The notes beneath the pieces are model-generated. The model had not been told where the DNA came from, searched no databases, and worked only from the letters and a program-made list of their open reading frames with translations. Shown in pieces: positions 45,290 through 55,384 of a stretch of 64,000 bases of DNA (the first letter of the stretch is position 1; the number at the start of each line of letters is the position of its first letter). The stretch is taken from positions 248,001 through 312,000 of the forward strand of contig JAIWWG010000026.1 in the NCBI GenBank assembly GCA_025435555.1, in the 5' to 3' direction. The translations under genes were made by a program, and so were the position numbers. The DNA comes from Chytriomyces cf. hyalinus JEL632. Taxonomy: Eukaryota > Chytridiomycota > Chytridiomycetes > Chytridiales > Chytriomycetaceae.

Positions 45290-46030
45290 TACGCTTCGCA
45301 TAAATTCCCAGTCTGGTTTGCCGACGTGTCCGAAACAGGGTTCCACGGGTTTCCAGTCTCGGAGCTGACTGGAGAGTTGAAAATCGCGAACCATGGTCCG
45401 GGATTCAAGAGCTCGTTTCATTTGGACACAACCCCGACTTCTCGCGTCTCACAACCTACAAAAAGTGCAGTCACTCCAACCGCAATTCCGAAGCCCGCTG
45501 TGGACATAAATCGCAAACTTTTGGCGCGCGCGTTTCCTGAAACGAATCAACTGGACATTACGCAGACACTTGTGCTGGTGGGGTGTTTCACGAATTCGAT
45601 CGCCGAGTCAATCAACTGATTCAGTCTTCTTTTGATAATCAGGTATTGCGAAAGCTGGGATGGAAACTTTATCATCGACGCAGTCCCAGGCATGTAAAAC
45701 TGTTTTGTTGCAACGGGCGGTTCAGGACACAGTTTTAAATTCGCGCCCCTGCTTGGAGACGTGATTGCAGATATTGTCGAGGGTAAACCGAGTGAATTTC
45801 GCGAGTTGTTCCAGTGGAGAGAAAAGCCTTTTGGATGTGAGGATGAATTGGATGCAATTCGGAAAGGGAAAGCGGGGACAGCCACGCCAGTATATTTTGA
45901 ACAGGTGAAGATGTGTGGGGAGAGGGATTTGGTTGCGCGGGAGAGTTCAAATCAGGCAATGTTATCCTTATCACTGACTTGTTATCCCGGTCAAGTTTTT
46001 CAGGGGGCTGGAGTGGAGTGGGGACTGGGG
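45290..46030 (+). pseudogene. FAD-dependent oxidoreductase (sarcosine-oxidase type) pseudogene
   Basis: The plus strand carries C-terminal blocks of the sarcosine oxidase/PIPOX family in order: GFHGFPV..GELKIANHGPG, then CESWDGNFIIDAVPGM, then FVATGGSGHSFKFAPLLGD and DIVEGKPSEFRELFQWRE. A frameshift lies between the first and second blocks. A TAA directly follows VPGM (near 45695). The FAD-binding N-terminus cannot be found upstream. It is a 5'-truncated, inactivated copy lying tail-side to PDH E1-alpha. Confidence 0.75.
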
Positions 46031-46197
46031 TGATGCGATGATGGATGACGGGCCGAGCCAGTCCGGCAAGGCCTTACGGAAATTGCTCCTGACCTTGCAT
46101 ATGCCATCATGCAGAGACGAGGAAGCATTCGGATAAACTGCTTTCTCTAAATTTTGTGTTCCCCATCCACCAATTCAGAAAAAAGGTCTCGAAAAGA

Positions 46198-47753
46198 ATG
46201 CACATGTTACGTCAACGGATCGTTCGTGTTTCTCAGGCGCAGCAGACTCGGCGGCTCTTTGGCTTTGCTTCCAAGGCCGCCGCGCCCGTGGCTGCATCAC
46301 CCTTCACCGAGGCCATCATCGGCACCAACGCAAGCGGGGAGAGGACCTACTCCTTTGCCTTCAAGAAGGACGACTTTGAACTGCACAACTTTGACGCCCT
46401 TCCCGAGGTCTCCTCCCCAGTCACTGCCGCGCAGCTAGTCGACATGTACAGACAAATGGTCCGCATTAGAAGGATCGAAACGGCTTCCGACCAGGTAAAC
46501 TATCCCTTTTTGCGCTTTTTAAAAAAACGTGTGCCAGACACTGACAGACCCATCTATTGGCGAATCCATTGTGGTGCGTAGCTCTACAAAGCGAAGCTCA
46601 TCCGCGGTTTCTGCCACCTCTCCACCGGCCAGGAAGCAATCGCCGCCGGTCTCGAATCTGCAATCACAAAGAAGGACTCCATCATCACCTCCTACAGATG
46701 CCACGGTTTCGCTCTCACTCGTGGCACTTCAGCCACCGGGGTCATTGCCGAATTGATGGGCCGCTCCGCTGGATGCTCCAAGGGTAAAGGTGGATCCATG
46801 CACATTTTTGGACCCGAATTTTACGGAGGAAACGGTATCGTGGGTGCCCAAGTGCCTCTCGGTGCCGGTGTGGCTTTGGCGCACAAGTACCGCGGATTGG
46901 ATGCCATGTGTTTCAGCTTGTACGGTGATGGTGCTGCGAACCAGGGTCAAGTGTTTGAGGCTTACAATATGGCGAAATTATGGGCTCTGCCAGTCGTCTT
47001 TGCGTGCGAAAACAACTTGTATGGAATGGGAACTTCTGCAACTAGAGCTGCCGCGTCAACTAAGGTGATTTTTTATTTTTTTATTTTTGATTCCCCTCCC
47101 ATGCGTTCATGATTGGATCGCAGTCGCTTCTGGACGTGATGTTGGCTTCAGATGGATACGAGGAGTGGGGTTTTCATCGGGAAATGGCCTTCTTGCGAAC
47201 ATGTCTCCCAGGATGCGATTGATGCCTTATCATAAATCGGAAAAATTTCTCAATCTCTCGATCCGAAACTTAATTCACTTCCTGACGGATCTCTGCTCGT
47301 TCTTCTCTGCAGTACTACACCCGTGGAGACTTTATTCCAGGAATTAGAGTGAACGGCATGGATGCCCTTGCCGTGCGCGAAGCCTCCAAAATTGCTCGCG
47401 ACTGGACCATTGCAAACGGCCCTCTCGTCATGGAATACGTGACTTACCGTTACGGAGGCCACTCCATGTCCGACCCCGGAACCACATACCGCACGCGTGA
47501 AGAGATCCAAAACATGCGAAGCAACCGTGACTGCATCACCCAACTCAAGAACCGAATTCTGGAGAGCGGAGCCAGCACGGAGGAGGAGTTGAAGGCCATT
47601 GACAAAGAGGCCAGAGTGGAGATGGACCAGGCTGTCGAAGAGAGCAAGGCCAGTCCTGAACCAGATTTGAGTGTGTTGAACGCGGATATTTACGCGCCAG
47701 GTACATACGACCCATCAACTGTGCGTGGATGCGAGCCCTTCTACCAGCACTAG
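46198..47753 (+). CDS. PDA1: Pyruvate dehydrogenase E1 component, alpha subunit
   Basis: Three exons, 46198-46494, 46582-47064 and 47313-47753. A basic mitochondrial presequence ('[19 protein letters not shown]') leads into [21 protein letters not shown]. The TPP-binding motif is [17 protein letters not shown] followed by the conserved ENN. The phosphorylation-loop region is [16 protein letters not shown], with the regulatory Ser in GHSMSDPG. It decarboxylates pyruvate in the mitochondrial PDH complex together with E1-beta. The second intron (248 nt) is unusually long for this window. The frame is also open upstream to a Met at 46156; I prefer 46198, where the presequence begins. Confidence 0.95.
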
Positions 47754-47811
47754 AGAAATCCCTTAGCATTATACTTGCTTTGGATTTCCTTTTCTGTATT
47801 CTTTCTGTGTG

Positions 47812-48080
47812 AGTTTCAAGTGGATGAGCGTTTGCTCGTTCTGTGACTGGATGGAAATAAAATGCCAAGTAATCAATTCAAAAAAATGACCCTCCCCACT
47901 TTGCGAAAGCAAGTGGCGGATCTTGCCCAGACACTCAGCGCGCAAGACCGCATGAGCTTTGCCACGAAACTCGTTGCTGAGAATCGCGGGACAAAGCCGG
48001 CACAGCTGGATTGGCACGCTCATCGAGACAACGAATGTGCTGCCCAGAACCGTCCCAGTCCAGGCGGACACTGTAAACAC
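47812..48080 (+). pseudogene. Duplicated 5' end of the alpha-solenoid gene at 58231
   Basis: This segment matches 58146-58440 from the leader ('caagtggatgag...ctggatgg.aataaaat') through the ATG and the first ~60 codons ('MTLPTLRKQVADLAQTLSA' versus 'MTLPTTRQQVSDLVETLSA'). After 'TKPAQL' a few bases are missing relative to the original, so the frame is lost and soon stops. It is a decayed partial copy of that gene's promoter and first exon, sitting on the far side of the OTU gene. Confidence 0.85.
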
Positions 48081-48187
48081 TGTCGTCCATGGCGTCCTGT
48101 TTTTTTAAGAGAAAAAAACAGGAGGGAATTAGTTTTGACTTCGCTTTATATACGTGTTCCCGAGCCAGTCACCTGACACTTACACTA

Positions 48188-48361
48188 TCAGGAACACTGC
48201 CGGAAACTGTCACGTGGGTTATTGTCCAGAAACCCGTGAGGCACAACAGCTTGGAAGTGATTTTGGCCGGTATACGCGATATTGATGACGGCTGGGTTGT
48301 TTGCACGTGGCTGGTAGTCGTGACGGTTGTTCAGATTCAAAAGCGATTTTTCACAAAATAA
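48188..48361 (-). pseudogene. C-terminal part of the interrupted OTU protease gene
   Basis: Read on the minus strand from the transposon edge, the frame continues for 58 codons to a TGA at 48188-48190. It includes INIAYTGQNHFQAVVPH, which carries the catalytic-His block (NH-aromatic) expected at the end of an OTU domain. Its phase matches the OTU frame at 56868 exactly once the element and one TAA copy are discounted. Without its N-terminal half and promoter it cannot be expressed as a protease. Confidence 0.85.
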
Positions 48362-48364
48362 TAA

Positions 48365-48379
48365 GGCCTCGTTCGGCCA
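48365..48379 (+). repeat. Harbinger left terminal inverted repeat
   Basis: GGCCTCGTTCGGCCA, directly after TAA. The complementary copy ends the element at 56864, directly before TAA. Confidence 0.9.
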
Positions 48380-48535
48380 GATTTTACAGAATACAATTTA
48401 CATATAAAAGTGAAACATGAAAAAGAGATGGGCGCAAAAACGATTTTTCCAAAAACCAAAATGCAAAATGCAGAACCAAAAAGAGTTTTTGGACCAGAAA
48501 CAGTTTTTCAAAAACCGTTCCAGAGACAACGGTAT

Positions 48536-48568
48536 TTGGCTTTTCAAAAACAGGTTTTGAAAAGCCAA
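48536..48568. repeat. Perfect hairpin in Harbinger subterminal DNA
   Basis: Two 14-base arms (48536-48549 and 48555-48568; TTGGCTTTTCAAAA and its complement) flank a 5-base loop ACAGG. Several other CAAAAAC/GTTTTTG pieces surround it between 48440 and 48590, so the subterminal region is rich in short palindromes. Confidence 0.8.
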
Positions 48569-48698
48569 AAACACCCAAAAATCAAATACAGAAAAAAGCT
48601 GTATTTTGCACACTGTATTCACGATCCCAACAAACAAATCCTTCAAAATTCAAAGAAAATCAAGGCTTTATTCAAAAACAAACTCCGCAATTAAACAG

Positions 48699-50022
48699 TC
48701 ACTTCTCGCAGATCTCTGCCTGCCACAAATACTTCAAATACTTCACTGATGAACCCTCTGACCTTGTTCCCAAAAAAGCTGCGGCTCTAAGAGGAGCAAC
48801 CGCAAACAGCTCGTTATACTTGAATGCAAGATCATCCTCCAGCCATGCACATGCAGCCCCGTCGAAGGCCCCGTCACATTTGGTCAAAAGATCCTCTACT
48901 TTTTCAGCCACTCGGGCTTGGAGCTGGGCAGAATCAGACAGAGAACCATATGTCCCCTTCCCATTCTCCACTGGAGACTCCATGCGATTCACAACTCGGT
49001 CAAGGACTTGGAGAAGAGCCTGATCAGTGGGATTAGGTAGCTTGTCAGCAGGGATTGTGTGAGATCTCTTTGCTCGATCACCGATGGATGCAACGTCGGG
49101 CTGGGCGGACCGCTTTTTTTGCATAACAGAACCTGTTTGTACGTGCAATTACAACAGTGTGAGTATGAATAAACCAGCATCATTACCTGCATCGGCGGCC
49201 AGAGACAGAGATCCGCTAGACGAAGGGGACTTAGAAGGGGTCTTGGAAGGGGTCTTAGCCAAAGCTGGAAGCACCTTCTCGGTGGTGGCATGCAAGTCCG
49301 CATCTAAGTCATTGACATCTTTGTCATCGTCATCACTGCCGTCATCGCTGCCATCATTGTCATCGTCATCGTTGCCATCATCGTTGCCGTTGGCTTCTTG
49401 ACTTCCTCCTGCTGAATCCATCAATGATGCAGACGTTGACCCTTTGGAGAGCCGACCTTTGGCTTGAGAGGCCCGGAAAAGCCGTGCAAGAAGGTCATAG
49501 TCGGCCATGCCCTTGTTCATGATGTCCCACGCTAACTTGCGATCTGTGGCAGCTGGCATGTTCTAATAAGAGGCATTGTGAAGCAGAGCCTAGTGAATGA
49601 AGAGGAGTCGTACTTACCGCAATTCACTCAGACATCACATCTGCTGGGGCAGTGGGTGCTGACTTGACAGGGTCCCACCCGAAGCCACTGTATTCCCCCA
49701 TTCGGGTACACAGCTGCAGGCAGGCTTTCAGGACTTGGACCTTGGACTTGAGCTGTTTGTAGCTGACGAGGCACTTGAAACGGCGGTTGAACCTGGCAGC
49801 AAGGGCGTTCCACGTTGGTTTCTTGAAGCTACCGGCGCACTTCTTGCCGTCATTGGCTTCGTCCGCCATTTCCTCGAGCAGGAAGGTCACTTGATCGGCC
49901 GACCAGTGATGCTTCTCGAATTTGACTCCGTCTGGGGTGTCTGGCGTGGCTGGCGTGCCTGCAGTGGAGGCTGCCTTTGTCTTGCGTGGCGACGTCCTTT
50001 TTGTTGTTGATTTGGGGGGCAT
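48699..50022 (-). CDS. Myb/SANT-like DNA-binding protein of the Harbinger element
   Basis: Three exons on the minus strand, about 50022-49643, 49562-49187 and 49133-48699. After a Lys/Thr-rich start, the first exon carries the Myb_DNA-bind_3-type domain: HHWSADQVTFLLEEMADEA, GSFKKPTWNALAARFN, YKQLKSKVQVLK and the GEYSGFGWD closing motif. The middle exon is very acidic (Asp/Asn/Gly repeats), then Ser/Pro-rich. The third is helical and ends WQAEICEK. In Harbinger elements such a protein binds the termini and escorts the transposase into the nucleus. All three exons are open. The first donor (GTGATG after APAD) is my best choice; using it avoids the stop after DVMSE. Confidence 0.8.
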
Positions 50023-50137
50023 TTTGGGTGGTGCAGGACTTGGGAAGAAAGAGAAAATACAGCAATGGTGACTCACCTTGATGCAGAAATGCAGGGTGGC
50101 TCGCCTTGATGCAGGATGTTTGTGAAAAAAAAAAAAA

Positions 50138-50725
50138 ATGAACACCCCCAACACACTCCCTCCCAACAGCACAGGCCCCACCGCACGCCAGCTTGCAGCA
50201 GCAACCCACCAGCGAAGACGGAAGGCAGCACTTGCAGTCGTGCTGCTGGTAATCCTGTGGCAGCGACTCCTCGCCAGACGCATCCTGCCACGAATCCCAA
50301 AAAAACGCATCCACACATCGATCATGACGGGCCATGCCTGGCTGCAAGAACTCCGAACAGGCCACAAGGCAAGAATGCACAACATGTTTCGCATGGATGT
50401 GGCCACATTCAAGTGAGTACCCATTTTATTTCATATCACCTCTCCAACTGATACCAACAAACACAGCGGCCTCGTGTTATTGTTGCAGGAATCCGGATTC
50501 CTGCCTCCGCCTCGGTACATTGATCCCCAGGAGCAAGTTGGGATCTTCTTGTTCATTGTTGCGGGAAACAACTCCAACCGATCCACGCAGGAACGGTTCC
50601 AACGGTCAGCTGATACCGTCAGCCGGTGTTTTCACGGTGTGCTGAGAGCGTTGCTCAGCCTGCAACCCCGCTACATGATGCTCCCTTCAAAACGGGCTCC
50701 ACCTGAGATATCGGATAACCCAAAG
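50138..50725 (+). pseudogene. Harbinger transposase, N-terminal part
   Basis: Two exons, 50138-50412 and 50467-50725. The second begins GLVLLLQESGFLPP and contains PQEQVGIFLFIVAGN and 'ERFQRSADTVSRCFHGVL', the helical region that precedes the DDE domain in Harbinger transposases. It stops at SDNPK, where the solo LTR begins. The protein would continue at 56256. Confidence 0.85.
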
Positions 50726-51048
50726 TGTTGAATATCAGTCTCAAGTGATGGAGCACTGTTTACTTCAATAAAGGTTAATTCTCCCTGATTCATCTCTTAT
50801 TCTCTACTGCAGATAAAGAAGAGTCATGCACCTCACCATTCCACCAACCTCAATACATATGGGCATGAATTATGACATTGAGTAGGGTAAACGTCTAGTT
50901 GATACTATAACAAGGAATGAATACACGAATACTCGTATTCTATAAAGGGTGCAGACTTGTAGATGATGATAGCTTATTCTACTACATGATTTCAACTATT
51001 CTTGCTCTGATCAAGCAAAAACATGGTTGAAAGTAATTGTTTGGAATT

Positions 51049-51357
51049 TGTTACAGAAGTAGTCAGGAGCTCGATTGCAGCTTCAAGACTGGGAGAGGAC
51101 TTGAGAGGAGTTGAGAGAGTTAAGAGATTTCCTTTTATTGAATCAAGAAAGGCCTTCTTAAATAGCCTTTGTGGCAAATGTAAGGAAGACAACAGTGGCA
51201 CTTGAAATGATAGAAAAAGTAATAACGAAGACGCGATTGTGTCTGGGGAGTGTTAGAGTGTTGGAATTGCTGTGAGTAAATTTTGTGTCTGTGGGAATTT
51301 TGATTGGCGTGGCGAAGCTTCTGGACGTGCGTGACGGAATCTGTAGATTACGTGACA
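51049..51357 (-). repeat. Gypsy 3' LTR
   Basis: 309 bp with TG...CA ends (TGTTAC to GTGACA as written on the plus strand), matching 55385-55693. The pol stop codon lies inside its edge (51348-51350). Confidence 0.93.
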
Positions 51358-54221
51358 CCCGCCTCCAAGAGCGTACGCGATGAAAAGGGGAGTGAACTTG
51401 GCGGAGGTTGGTCTTGCTTGACGCGTTGCATGAGTTCTGGAGTCGCGTTTAACCAACAGTTGTAGACAGGGTGGTGGTCTTTCCATTGGATGAGGACTTG
51501 CTTGTGACCGTCAAGAATACGAGAAGAGAGGACTTTGTCAATGACGCGTAAAGCAATGGGCTGGTTGTCAAGAGGATGTTTGGCTGTGTCGAAGAAGTAA
51601 GGTCGAAGTTTTTCAGGGTGGAAGACAGGGTGGACTCCCCAATCTGTGGGAAGAGCTAGCTTGCAGGACGGGACAGGTCCGACAAGTTCGATGATCTTGT
51701 AGGGGCCGGAGTACTGTTCAGAGAGCTTGTTGGTCTGTCGGTATCGAAGGTTGGGAGGCTTGAATTCCTTGGCTGAGACAAGAACTAAATCTCCAACTTT
51801 GAAGGGGGATTCGAGGCGCTTGCGATTGGCGATGGCAGCGTACTTGTCTTGAGAGTCACGAACTCGATCCTTGGCAACTTGGTATTCTGCGCGGATGTCC
51901 TTGATAGAGAGGGAGGTGTCAGGCGGGAGGTTGATGTTGATCATGGAGCGAGGGTGGCGACCGTACTCGAGGGGGTCGGTAGTGTTCATGTCCTTGATAT
52001 CGTTCATGAGGTTATCAGTGATGGTCAGGGTCGTGGTGTTGAGCAGGAGGTAAGATTCTGGGATCTGGACGGTAGAATGGACGGTGTTTCCTTGGAGGTT
52101 GACTTGAACGGAGGCATCAGTTGCGAATCTTCTTCTTGACAGTGCGTCAGCAATGGTATTCCACTCCCCCGGAGTCCACTGGATCTGGAAATCGTAGGCC
52201 AGCAGGTCGGCTAACCAGCGATGGTGGACAGGGCGGAGCTTGGGTTGGGTGAGGATGTGGCGAAGGGACTGGTGGTCGGTAAAGGCGAGGATTTGATTGC
52301 CATGAATGTAATGGCGAAAATGGTTGAGGCATTCAACAAGAGCGAGGATTTCGCCCATGTAGGGGTGGTACTTGGATTCTTCTGGCTTGAGCTTGCGGGA
52401 GTAGTAGGCAATGGGCTGGTCAGTTCCGGTAGAGTCTGGTTGGGCGATGTAGCCACCGACAGCGCGGGTGGACCAGTCGGTGTAAAGATGGACAGGAAGT
52501 TCAGGGTTGAAGATGGCGAGCAATTCTGGAGAGGCGAGGATCTGTTTGATGTTGATGAAATGGCTGCGGGCTGTGTCATTCCACTTGTCGGAGAAGGAGG
52601 TAGTCTTGTGGTCACGGAGGATGTCTGAGAGAGGTGCAATGAGGGCGGCGTGGTGCTTGATAAAGCGATGGACGGTGTTGGCGAGTCCCAGGAAGGAACG
52701 AAGTTCAGAGTAGTTGGAAGGTTCTTCAAAGTCAGTGATGGAGCTGGTTCTGGATGGTAGGACAGAGATGGAACCTCTAGCAATCCAATAGCCAAGGTAT
52801 TCGAGTTCTTGCTGGAGGAAGGAGCACTTGGAAAGGCGAACGTGGAGCTTGTTGGCTTGGAGGCGTTGCAGTACTTGGTCTATGTGCTTGAGGTGGTCTT
52901 CGAGGGTCTCGGAGAAGATGAGGAGGTCGTCAATGTAGACAGTGAGGAAGGCGTCAATGAAGTCACGGAATATGGAGCCGAGGGTAGTCTGGAATACGGC
53001 GGGAGCATTTGCAAGGCCAAAGGGCATAACGACCCATTCGTAGTGGCCATACTTGGTGCGGAAGGCAGTCTTGTGGATGTCGGATTCTTGGATGCGGATC
53101 TGGTGGAAGCCAGAGGAGAGGTCGATCTTGGTGAAGTACTTGGCTTTGGAGAGGCGGTCGAGGGACTCGAGGATGTTTGGGAGGGCAGCGCGATTCTTGA
53201 CGGTGAGTTTGTTCACGGCGCGGTAGTCGAAGACAAGGCGTAGTTTATCCTTTTGCTTGACAAAGAAGACAGGAGCTCCGTAAGGGGAAGTGGAGGCTCT
53301 GATGCGTTGGTGCTTGAGGAGGTAAGCGATTTCTTCTTGGAGGGCCTTGAGTTCTGGGGCGCTCATTGGGTAGATTGGTCGGTAGGGAGGGCTGGAGTTG
53401 GCAGAAGGATCTACATCGATCTTCATGTCGGTAGGTCTGGATGGCGGTAGGCCCTCGAATGGGGCAAAGACATCTGGATATCGGTCCACGATCGTCTGGA
53501 GGTTTGGCGGGAGGGAGGTACGTATAGATTCGTCGGCTCTGTCACTGTCAGACGTAGTAACCGTCATCTTTTGAGGCAGGATGGCTCCGAGGAAATCGTC
53601 AGGCTGGAGGGTCTGGAGGAGATTGATGAATTGCTGCGCGGTAAGGACTTCCGGAGAGGAACGCGGAGAACGGCATTTCCAGCTGTGTGGACCAATGCGG
53701 ACATGGTTTGTTGGCCAGTCAATGGAGGGATTGTGGGCATCAAGCCAGTCTTTTCCGAGGATCAGGTCGTATGCAAGGTCAGGGACAGTAGTAAAAGAAC
53801 AGTAGTCTTGGAAGGAAGTATTGTTTATTTTCACTTGTAGAGGCTCGGTACGCTGGCCTTTAACAACAGAACCGTTGGCGAGCTTGATCTTGCAGGCTTG
53901 AGGAACGAGGGGCTTGTTTTGGAGGAACGGTAGGCTTGAGTTGATGAAACTTGGATTGGCTCCAGAGTCAATGAGGATGGAGATGGGGTGTTCATTGATG
54001 GTACCTTGGCAGACGAGGAGGCCGGGACTGTCGGCGTAGGGCGTGGAGTGCTGGGTCTGGACTTGGAACAGGGGAAGCTTGGGACAGTGGACTTGAACAG
54101 AAGGAGCAGGGACAGTAACTGGGGTCAGGTGGTCAGGTGGATTGTCAAAGGGGAGGGCAGAGAACCAATTAGAGTTCGACTTTGCTGTCTGCTTCTTCAC
54201 CTTCGGCTTGAGTTGAGGCAT
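51348..54221 (-). CDS. Gypsy pol polyprotein lacking the integrase core
   Basis: The frame is open from 54839, but its first conventional Met outside the body of gag is at 54221 (MPQLKPKVKK). It overlaps the end of gag by about 50 bp in another frame, so frameshifting may be used. In order: retropepsin (ISILIDSGANPSF), reverse transcriptase (TKIDLSSGFHQI, MPFGLANAPAVFQ, VYIDDLLIFS), and RNase H (LYTDWSTRAVGG through FTDHQSLRHIL and NTIADALSRR). Only about 60 residues later comes the integrase C-terminal domain (FKVGDLVLVSA..., SGPYKIIELVGP) and a chromodomain (DGHKQVLIQWKDH..NCWL). The HHCC zinc finger and D,D35E core, some 300 residues, are absent without breaking the frame. Chromodomains steer insertion to marked chromatin in related elements. 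Confidence 0.9.
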   Translation of the reverse strand: MPQLKPKVKKQTAKSNSNWFSALPFDNPPDHLTPVTVPAPSVQVHCPKLPLFQVQTQHSTPYADSPGLLVCQGTINEHPISILIDSGANPSFINSSLPFLQNKPLVPQACKIKLANGSVVKGQRTEPLQVKINNTSFQDYCSFTTVPDLAYDLILGKDWLDAHNPSIDWPTNHVRIGPHSWKCRSPRSSPEVLTAQQFINLLQTLQPDDFLGAILPQKMTVTTSDSDRADESIRTSLPPNLQTIVDRYPDVFAPFEGLPPSRPTDMKIDVDPSANSSPPYRPIYPMSAPELKALQEEIAYLLKHQRIRASTSPYGAPVFFVKQKDKLRLVFDYRAVNKLTVKNRAALPNILESLDRLSKAKYFTKIDLSSGFHQIRIQESDIHKTAFRTKYGHYEWVVMPFGLANAPAVFQTTLGSIFRDFIDAFLTVYIDDLLIFSETLEDHLKHIDQVLQRLQANKLHVRLSKCSFLQQELEYLGYWIARGSISVLPSRTSSITDFEEPSNYSELRSFLGLANTVHRFIKHHAALIAPLSDILRDHKTTSFSDKWNDTARSHFINIKQILASPELLAIFNPELPVHLYTDWSTRAVGGYIAQPDSTGTDQPIAYYSRKLKPEESKYHPYMGEILALVECLNHFRHYIHGNQILAFTDHQSLRHILTQPKLRPVHHRWLADLLAYDFQIQWTPGEWNTIADALSRRRFATDASVQVNLQGNTVHSTVQIPESYLLLNTTTLTITDNLMNDIKDMNTTDPLEYGRHPRSMININLPPDTSLSIKDIRAEYQVAKDRVRDSQDKYAAIANRKRLESPFKVGDLVLVSAKEFKPPNLRYRQTNKLSEQYSGPYKIIELVGPVPSCKLALPTDWGVHPVFHPEKLRPYFFDTAKHPLDNQPIALRVIDKVLSSRILDGHKQVLIQWKDHHPVYNCWLNATPELMQRVKQDQPPPSSLPFSSRTLLEAGVT
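51358..51366 (-). other. Gypsy polypurine tract
   Basis: GGAGGCGGG on the minus strand, directly before the 3' LTR. It is the expected primer site for plus-strand DNA synthesis and overlaps the last codons of pol. Confidence 0.6.
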
Positions 54222-55299
54222 TGTTAATTCTGGCTGGGGGCTTGGTGGCAAGCTGGGCTTGACGGTTACGGAGTTTGGAGCAGTGGTCGGTATCATGGTC
54301 TTTGGCTTGACAGTAAACGCACCAGCCATTGGAACGGTAGAGTGCTTTCTGTTCTGGGGTGAGACGTGGGTAGGGTGTTGTTTGCTGAGTGTTCCCAAGG
54401 TCCATTGGGTCGTTGGTTTCGGGGATGGCTGTTTTGAAGGAGTGGCCTTGGGCTGATCGAAAGGACTGATTGGTTGAAGCACGGGACGTGGAGGCCGTTG
54501 AGGGGTTCTTGCGGATTTCAGTGGCGTTGCGTTTGTTGTGACGGAAAGTGAGGTCATCGAGTTTTTCAGCTTCTTGTTGGAGGTGGTCAAGGTCTTCGTC
54601 GATGGCAAAGATGGCTGGGTTGGTACGGATGTGGAACTTGAGGCCTTGGAGGTACTTGACGCAGAGATGCTTGACTGGGTACTGGACACTTGAGGCGGCA
54701 ATAGCAGAGACGAGTTCATTGAACTTGGAGGTGTAGAGGGTGGCTGAGCTGGTCTGTTGGAGGTCTTCCATGGCTTCAATGGCTTGCTTGAGAGTGAGGT
54801 GGGAACCAAAGGCTTTCTGGATCCAGGCGGCGTAGTCATTCCAGGTCATGTGGTGGCGTTCTTGTTCAGGGAAACGGCGCCAGGCAACACGTGCAGTTTC
54901 AGAGAGACCAGAGGAAACAAATTGGACATAGGTAGGCTGGTTCTGTTGGGTCAGGTCATTGGTGGAAGGAGCAAAACCATAGAGGGTACAGATTTCACGG
55001 GAGCGTTCGAGGTAATCGTCGAGGTAGTTCTGGATTTCATGAGCGGGACGGTTGCGGTGGTTCCCAGAAAAGATGAGGGGCTTGACAGCTGGCATTCTGA
55101 AGAGAGGCAATGGACGTTGGATGGTGGCAGGAGGTTCGCTTGGGGTGGTCTGGACTGGTACTGGAGGTGTGCGGAGGGCTGCTACTTCGTTGTAGAGGTT
55201 GTGGAGGGCTTCACGGTACTCGGAGAGTTGGTCTTCGTACCTCTGGATTACTGCTTGAAACTGGACTTGGACTTGTTCACTTGGGGCTTCTGGATTCAT
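54169..55299 (-). CDS. Gypsy gag
   Basis: 376 residues. A coiled-coil-like start (VQFQAVIQRYEDQLSEYREA) precedes the retrotransposon Gag core ('FSGNHRNRPAHEIQNYLDDY', SETARVAWRRF, 'WNDYAAWIQKAFG', 'QQTSSATLYTSKFNEL'). Near the C-terminus is one zinc knuckle, CVYCQAKDHDTDHC. It forms the virus-like particle and packages element RNA. No stop or frameshift is visible, so gag could still be made and serve relatives. Confidence 0.9.
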   Translation of the reverse strand: MNPEAPSEQVQVQFQAVIQRYEDQLSEYREALHNLYNEVAALRTPPVPVQTTPSEPPATIQRPLPLFRMPAVKPLIFSGNHRNRPAHEIQNYLDDYLERSREICTLYGFAPSTNDLTQQNQPTYVQFVSSGLSETARVAWRRFPEQERHHMTWNDYAAWIQKAFGSHLTLKQAIEAMEDLQQTSSATLYTSKFNELVSAIAASSVQYPVKHLCVKYLQGLKFHIRTNPAIFAIDEDLDHLQQEAEKLDDLTFRHNKRNATEIRKNPSTASTSRASTNQSFRSAQGHSFKTAIPETNDPMDLGNTQQTTPYPRLTPEQKALYRSNGWCVYCQAKDHDTDHCSKLRNRQAQLATKPPARINNASTQAEGEEADSKVEL

Positions 55300-55370
55300 T
55301 TCTTGATTCGTGATGGGACGCGTTTTTCTTGGGGTTTTCTTAGAGGTCGGTAGTTACTTGGAGGAATTTG

Positions 55371-55382
55371 CCGATGCTACCA
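55371..55382 (-). other. Gypsy primer-binding site
   Basis: Read on the minus strand, TGGTAGCATCGG begins two bases after the 5' LTR, the usual position for pairing with a tRNA 3' end (...CCGATGCTACCA). I cannot say which host tRNA. Confidence 0.65.
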
Positions 55383-55384
55383 AT

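Noticed and set aside
52221-53243. Long plus-strand open frames inside the gypsy element
   Set aside because: They are antisense to reverse transcriptase and RNase H and show skewed composition, not a domain.
54222-54839. Extension of the gypsy pol frame across gag
   Set aside because: The gag frame here has convincing Gag sequence; the alternative frame is Ser/Thr/Pro-rich filler typical of a shadow frame.
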